A stretch of 64,000 nt of DNA from Yoonia sp. BS5-3. Its GTDB lineage: Bacteria > Pseudomonadota > Alphaproteobacteria > Rhodobacterales > Rhodobacteraceae. The DNA lies in NCBI RefSeq assembly GCF_038069655.2, contig NZ_CP150951.2:3836868-3900867 (forward strand). The letters are read 5' to 3'. Under the pieces are notes generated by a model. That model saw only the letters and a list, made by a program, of their open reading frames with translations, ran no database searches and was not told where the DNA came from. A program made the position numbers and the translations under genes. Of the stretch, positions 61,521-64,000 are shown piece by piece (position 1 is the stretch's first letter; each line of letters begins with the position of its first letter).

Positions 61521-61964
61521 TCAATTGATCCCGTTGGCACGTTGCAGTTCCCGAATGTAGGCGATGATCATCGTGACATCGCCCCTTGTTACCCCCTCAA
61601 CAGGGGGCATGTCGCCAAACGGCCAATGGTGTCCCCGAACGCCCATAGCGGCGGCCCGTTGGAACGCCTCATCGCCGTGATGGCTTGGTTCATAGATAAC
61701 GTGGACCAGCGGCGGTGCGACGCCATCTTGGCCCGCAGCGTTCACCCCGTGGCAAGCCGCGCATTTGGCCTCATAAGCGAGTTGCCCGATCTGGGCATTC
61801 TGCGACAGCGTGTTAGGCAGCAGGACATTTGCAAGAACTCCGTCTTCCATGGCGATGGCAACGTCGGTTGTTGTGGTGTGGGGTACTGTGGGCCACATCG
61901 CGTAGCCCACACCACCTGCAACCAAAATAGCAGCAATAGCGATAGTCGATTTCATTGAAGGCAC
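61521..61964 (-). CDS. Exported c-type cytochrome, first gene of the copper operon
   Basis: A 147-residue cytochrome c with an N-terminal signal or membrane anchor (AIAAILVAGGVGYAMW) and a CAACH haem site near residue 70. Met ligands lie in the C-terminal third (GDMPPVEGVTRGDVTMI). Preceded by a promoter of CueR type at 61987-62017. Pairing of cytochromes c with CopCD and a multicopper oxidase suggests a short periplasmic electron chain. Confidence 0.85.
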   Translation of the reverse strand: MPSMKSTIAIAAILVAGGVGYAMWPTVPHTTTTDVAIAMEDGVLANVLLPNTLSQNAQIGQLAYEAKCAACHGVNAAGQDGVAPPLVHVIYEPSHHGDEAFQRAAAMGVRGHHWPFGDMPPVEGVTRGDVTMIIAYIRELQRANGIN

Positions 61965-61986
61965 TGCTCCTCACATCTTTTTGCCA

Positions 61987-62017
61987 TCGCTAAGCCTTCC
62001 AGTTGGTGGAGGGTCAA
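61987..62017 (-). promoter_or_regulatory. CueR-type promoter of the copper operon
   Basis: On the minus strand TTGACC (62017-62012), a 19-bp spacer with the dyad CCTCC-N7-GGAAGG, then TAGCGA (61992-61987). The overlong spacer is the mark of MerR-family activation. It is next to the operon beginning at 61964. Confidence 0.7.
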
Positions 62018-62028
62018 ACGCTTTCTTA

Positions 62029-62784
62029 TCACAGCTTTGAGAGCATCCAGATTGCCATACCGATCATCATCAGGTTCTCGGTAAGCGACACGAACCCAAG
62101 TGGAACTTTGCTGTCACCGCCGACACAGGCGCACTTGAGTTCGCGTTTGTCGATGTAGACCGCCTTGAACACACTGATCGCGCCGATGCTTGCCACAAAC
62201 AAAGCGGCTGGTGCAGACAACCAGGTGAGAACGCCCGCCATCATGAGCAGCCCCGCTCCCGTCTCAACGAAAGGATAAACGTAGCCGTAGGGAACCCATC
62301 GCTGAGCAAGCAGGTCGTAATTCAGGAACATGGTGGCGAACCGTTCAACATCTTGCAGTTTCTGTAGACCCAACAAGACCATTGAAATCGAGATAAACAA
62401 CTCAACCGTCCGCCCAGTGAACATGGTGCCAAGGATGAGCCAGGTGACTGCAACAGCCATCAACGCAGCAACCGTGAACAAGGCAACCACGGGCTTATAG
62501 GTCGTGGCATCATCAGCCTTGGTGGCTTTCCCAAAGTATGCATTTAGATCGTCGAAGCCACCAATGCGGGTTTCACCAATGAATGTCTGTGGCGTCGTCC
62601 TTACATCATGCTTGGCTTTGAACGCATCAACCTCGTCACGGCTGGTGAGGTGGCGATCATCAACTTGATAGCCCTGTCGTTCCAGCAAGTCTTTCGACTT
62701 CAATCCGTACGGACACATGTGATCGGTCATCACCATCCGATAGAGGGGCGCAGTTTTGTTGGCGGTATCCTTGGGCATGGTCAT
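62029..62784 (-). CDS. Glutaredoxin-MauE/DoxX fusion membrane protein
   Basis: A 251-residue fusion. Residues 1-85 are a glutaredoxin domain (CPYG at 24-27, TPQTFIGE near 62). Residues 95-250 are a MauE/DoxX-like domain with four or five helices and a CACVGG motif near 220. The fusion could pass electrons across the membrane or reduce periplasmic metal-binding thiols. Its promoter at 62845-62875 is of CueR type. Similar fusions occur in metal-resistance islands; the exact reaction is unknown. Confidence 0.85.
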   Translation of the reverse strand: MTMPKDTANKTAPLYRMVMTDHMCPYGLKSKDLLERQGYQVDDRHLTSRDEVDAFKAKHDVRTTPQTFIGETRIGGFDDLNAYFGKATKADDATTYKPVVALFTVAALMAVAVTWLILGTMFTGRTVELFISISMVLLGLQKLQDVERFATMFLNYDLLAQRWVPYGYVYPFVETGAGLLMMAGVLTWLSAPAALFVASIGAISVFKAVYIDKRELKCACVGGDSKVPLGFVSLTENLMMIGMAIWMLSKL

Positions 62785-62844
62785 TCTTTCCTTACGCAGG
62801 TGCGGGCATCCATCCGACTGGACCCTTGAAGCTCATTCAGCATC

Positions 62845-62875
62845 AACCTAATCTTTCCAGTAACCAGAAGGTCAA
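62845..62875 (-). promoter_or_regulatory. CueR-type promoter of the glutaredoxin-MauE gene
   Basis: On the minus strand TTGACC (62875-62870), a 19-bp spacer holding CCTTC...GGAAAG, then TAGGTT (62850-62845). It closely matches the promoter at 61987-62017. It overlaps the region just before cueR on the other strand, so CueR may also affect its own gene. Confidence 0.75.
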
Positions 62876-62887
62876 GAGGTGAGTTCG

Positions 62888-63271
62888 GTGAATATTTCTG
62901 CTGCATCAAAGGCTGCGGGTCTCCCCGTCAAAACCGTGCGTTACTACGCTGACATTGGCCTCGTTCAGGCTCCGTCGCGTTCTGAAGCAGGGTATCGCAC
63001 CTATGACGATGCTTCTGTGCGAAAGCTCGTGTTCATCCGAAGATCACGAGAGTTTGGCTTCACCATCGAAGAATGCCGTGAACTTCTCGGACTATACCAG
63101 GATCAGGACCGCACCAGTGCAGAAGTGAAACGCATAGCTTCTAAGCGACTGGAAGAGATCGAAGAAAAACAGCGGGAGTTACAGTCTCTGCATGATGAGT
63201 TGGCGCATCTGGTGACATCATGCCGTGGTGACCATCGCCCCGATTGTCCGATCATCAATTACCTCGGTTGA
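62888..63271 (+). CDS. cueR: CueR, copper-sensing MerR-family regulator
   Basis: A 127-residue MerR-type activator. The winged helix is at residues 1-45 (AASKAAGLPVKTVRYYADIG), a coiled coil follows, and Cys112 and Cys120 in SCRGDHRPDCPII match the Cu(I) site of CueR, both in number and in the C-x7-C spacing. I start at GTG 62888 (MNISAASK) because it matches the family start and has GAGGTGAG 7-8 bases upstream; GTG 62879 is three codons earlier. It activates the two promoters with 19-bp spacers. Confidence 0.93.
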   Translation: MNISAASKAAGLPVKTVRYYADIGLVQAPSRSEAGYRTYDDASVRKLVFIRRSREFGFTIEECRELLGLYQDQDRTSAEVKRIASKRLEEIEEKQRELQSLHDELAHLVTSCRGDHRPDCPIINYLG

Positions 63272-63326
63272 CCATTGTGATCTCAGCCAAAGCCTTAGGA
63301 TCTTAGCTGAGATCACAATGGTCAAC
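63267..63326. repeat. Perfect 21-bp inverted repeat after cueR
   Basis: The 21 bases at 63267-63287 are exactly repeated in reverse at 63306-63326, with an 18-base loop. It includes the cueR stop codon. There is no T-run, so it is not a standard terminator, but it could still end or stabilise transcripts from both convergent genes. Confidence 0.7.
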
Positions 63327-63340
63327 TAGTCCCTTACGCT

Positions 63341-63892
63341 TCATAGGAACCTCCTGACCTTGGTAGCGTAATCGGCATATTGCTCACCGTAGGTCCGTCT
63401 CAACCAAGGCTCTTCCGCAAATGGTGCTACGATGAGAACCAATACTGACACCAACCCGATCACGAATGCCGAAGGCGATGCTGACATCATGACCCGCCCC
63501 AAAACGATCATGATGTCGGATACATATTGCGGGTTACGGGAATACCGATACAGCCCTCCTGTCCGTAGCACGCCAGAAGCACCGCCTGTTTGATCGACGC
63601 CAAACTTCATCACTTCCGACCAAACACCCAAATTACCAAGGGCGATCAACGTCCCCCCCAAACCGTATCTGATCGCAGCGGGAATGGCCCAAGAACCCCA
63701 CTCAATCACACCAACGCCAATCATGGTGCCGAACAGGGTGAACGTTGGCACCCAAACCAAGATCGGTGTCAGTGTTGTATATTGTTTCGGAGGCCAAAGT
63801 CGGCGTTCGGGATAAGCGATGGACCAGACAATCGCAGCCAAGGTCCCGAACGCAATAACGATTCCTATGGATGTAAACAGAACGACCATCAT
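63341..63892 (-). CDS. ICMT/PEMT-like membrane methyltransferase
   Basis: A 183-residue protein with four or five helices and the C-terminal ICMT/phospholipid-methyltransferase signature: YRYSRNPQYVSDI near 118-130 and EEPWLRRTYGEQYADYATKVRRFL at the end. S-adenosylmethionine is the expected donor. The substrate is unknown. The ATG overlaps the stop of the upstream gene. Such genes are common near CueR-type metal islands. Confidence 0.88.
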   Translation of the reverse strand: MMVVLFTSIGIVIAFGTLAAIVWSIAYPERRLWPPKQYTTLTPILVWVPTFTLFGTMIGVGVIEWGSWAIPAAIRYGLGGTLIALGNLGVWSEVMKFGVDQTGGASGVLRTGGLYRYSRNPQYVSDIMIVLGRVMMSASPSAFVIGLVSVLVLIVAPFAEEPWLRRTYGEQYADYATKVRRFL

Positions 63893-64000
63893 GTTGCCCC
63901 ATGGATGTGCTGCATTGCATCTCGTCGTTCCCGCAAAGCTTGACGCACGATCTGGAATGCCGACGACAGGAACAACGTCGCCATGATCCCCGCAACTGTC
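63889..64000 (-). CDS. Partial gene running off the window, C-terminal end only
   Basis: The last 36 codons of a gene that continues past the window. The end reads with a hydrophobic GIMATLFLSSA segment followed by a charged tail (QALRERRDAMQHIHGAT). It is the end of a membrane or membrane-anchored protein that I cannot name. The stop overlaps the ICMT-like ATG by 4 bp (ATGA), so the two are co-translated. Confidence 0.55.
   Translation of the reverse strand, partial: TVAGIMATLFLSSAFQIVRQALRERRDAMQHIHGAT

Overview
The window looks like the chromosome of a member of the Rhodobacteraceae (roseobacter group, Alphaproteobacteria). The evidence is an alphaproteobacterial-type LexA site (GTTC-N7-GTTC) in front of an imuA-imuB-dnaE2 mutagenesis cassette, three stacked TRAP transport systems, a COG0523/DUF1826 zinc pair, and the high G+C, tightly overlapping gene style. 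The exact genus cannot be told from the sequence. No rRNA and no CRISPR array were seen. One tRNA is present.

Layout. 0-20 kb is mostly core genome: helicase hrpB, a Nudix hydrolase, the argD-GNAT-argF arginine operon, a DMT exporter, asd, an extensin-like protein, tyrC-hisC, a TetR/hydrolase pair, the zinc pair, and rpsD with a clear promoter and structured leader. 20-37 kb is accessory uptake: a two-gene small DMT transporter, a GntR regulator with a DctP-DctQ-DctM TRAP system, a TAXI receptor with a fused TRAP permease and a cupin, a second DctPQM system with a GlcG/HbpS-like protein, and an AGCS amino-acid symporter. A visibly lower-G+C patch with a Hint-domain protein (25.7-27.6 kb) sits between the first two TRAP systems. 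37-45 kb on the minus strand is a LysR-headed catabolic operon (hyuA-hyuB-FAD oxidase-HpaI aldolase-sugar dehydrogenase) in which every junction is an ATGA overlap. 45-50.6 kb is the SOS mutagenesis cassette, followed by a sulfatase/phosphonate-hydrolase-like enzyme.

At 52.5 kb a tRNA-Ser(GCU) marks the left edge of an integrated island. It holds a tyrosine recombinase, an IS3-family element flanked by two unrelated truncated genes, a serine resolvase, a Crp/Fnr-type regulator, and a copper-handling block: cytochrome c-CopC-CopD-multicopper oxidase-cytochrome c, a glutaredoxin-MauE fusion, CueR, and an ICMT-like methyltransferase. Two promoters with the 19-bp spacer typical of MerR-family control tie this block to CueR. 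The right edge of the island is not in the window.

The most interesting find is the leader of asd (8282-8444). A 27-codon leader peptide begins with 14 residues of which 13 are Met, Thr, Lys or Ile, the end products of the pathway that asd feeds. A chain of alternative RNA pairings follows, ending in a stem over the asd ribosome-binding site. This reads as a translational attenuator for the aspartate family. Other notable signals are two copies of a triple GTAC element with an 11-bp period, a shared motif in front of two TRAP receptor genes, tandem TetR-like operators, tandem Zur-like boxes, and two distant paralogues of an unrecognised protein family.
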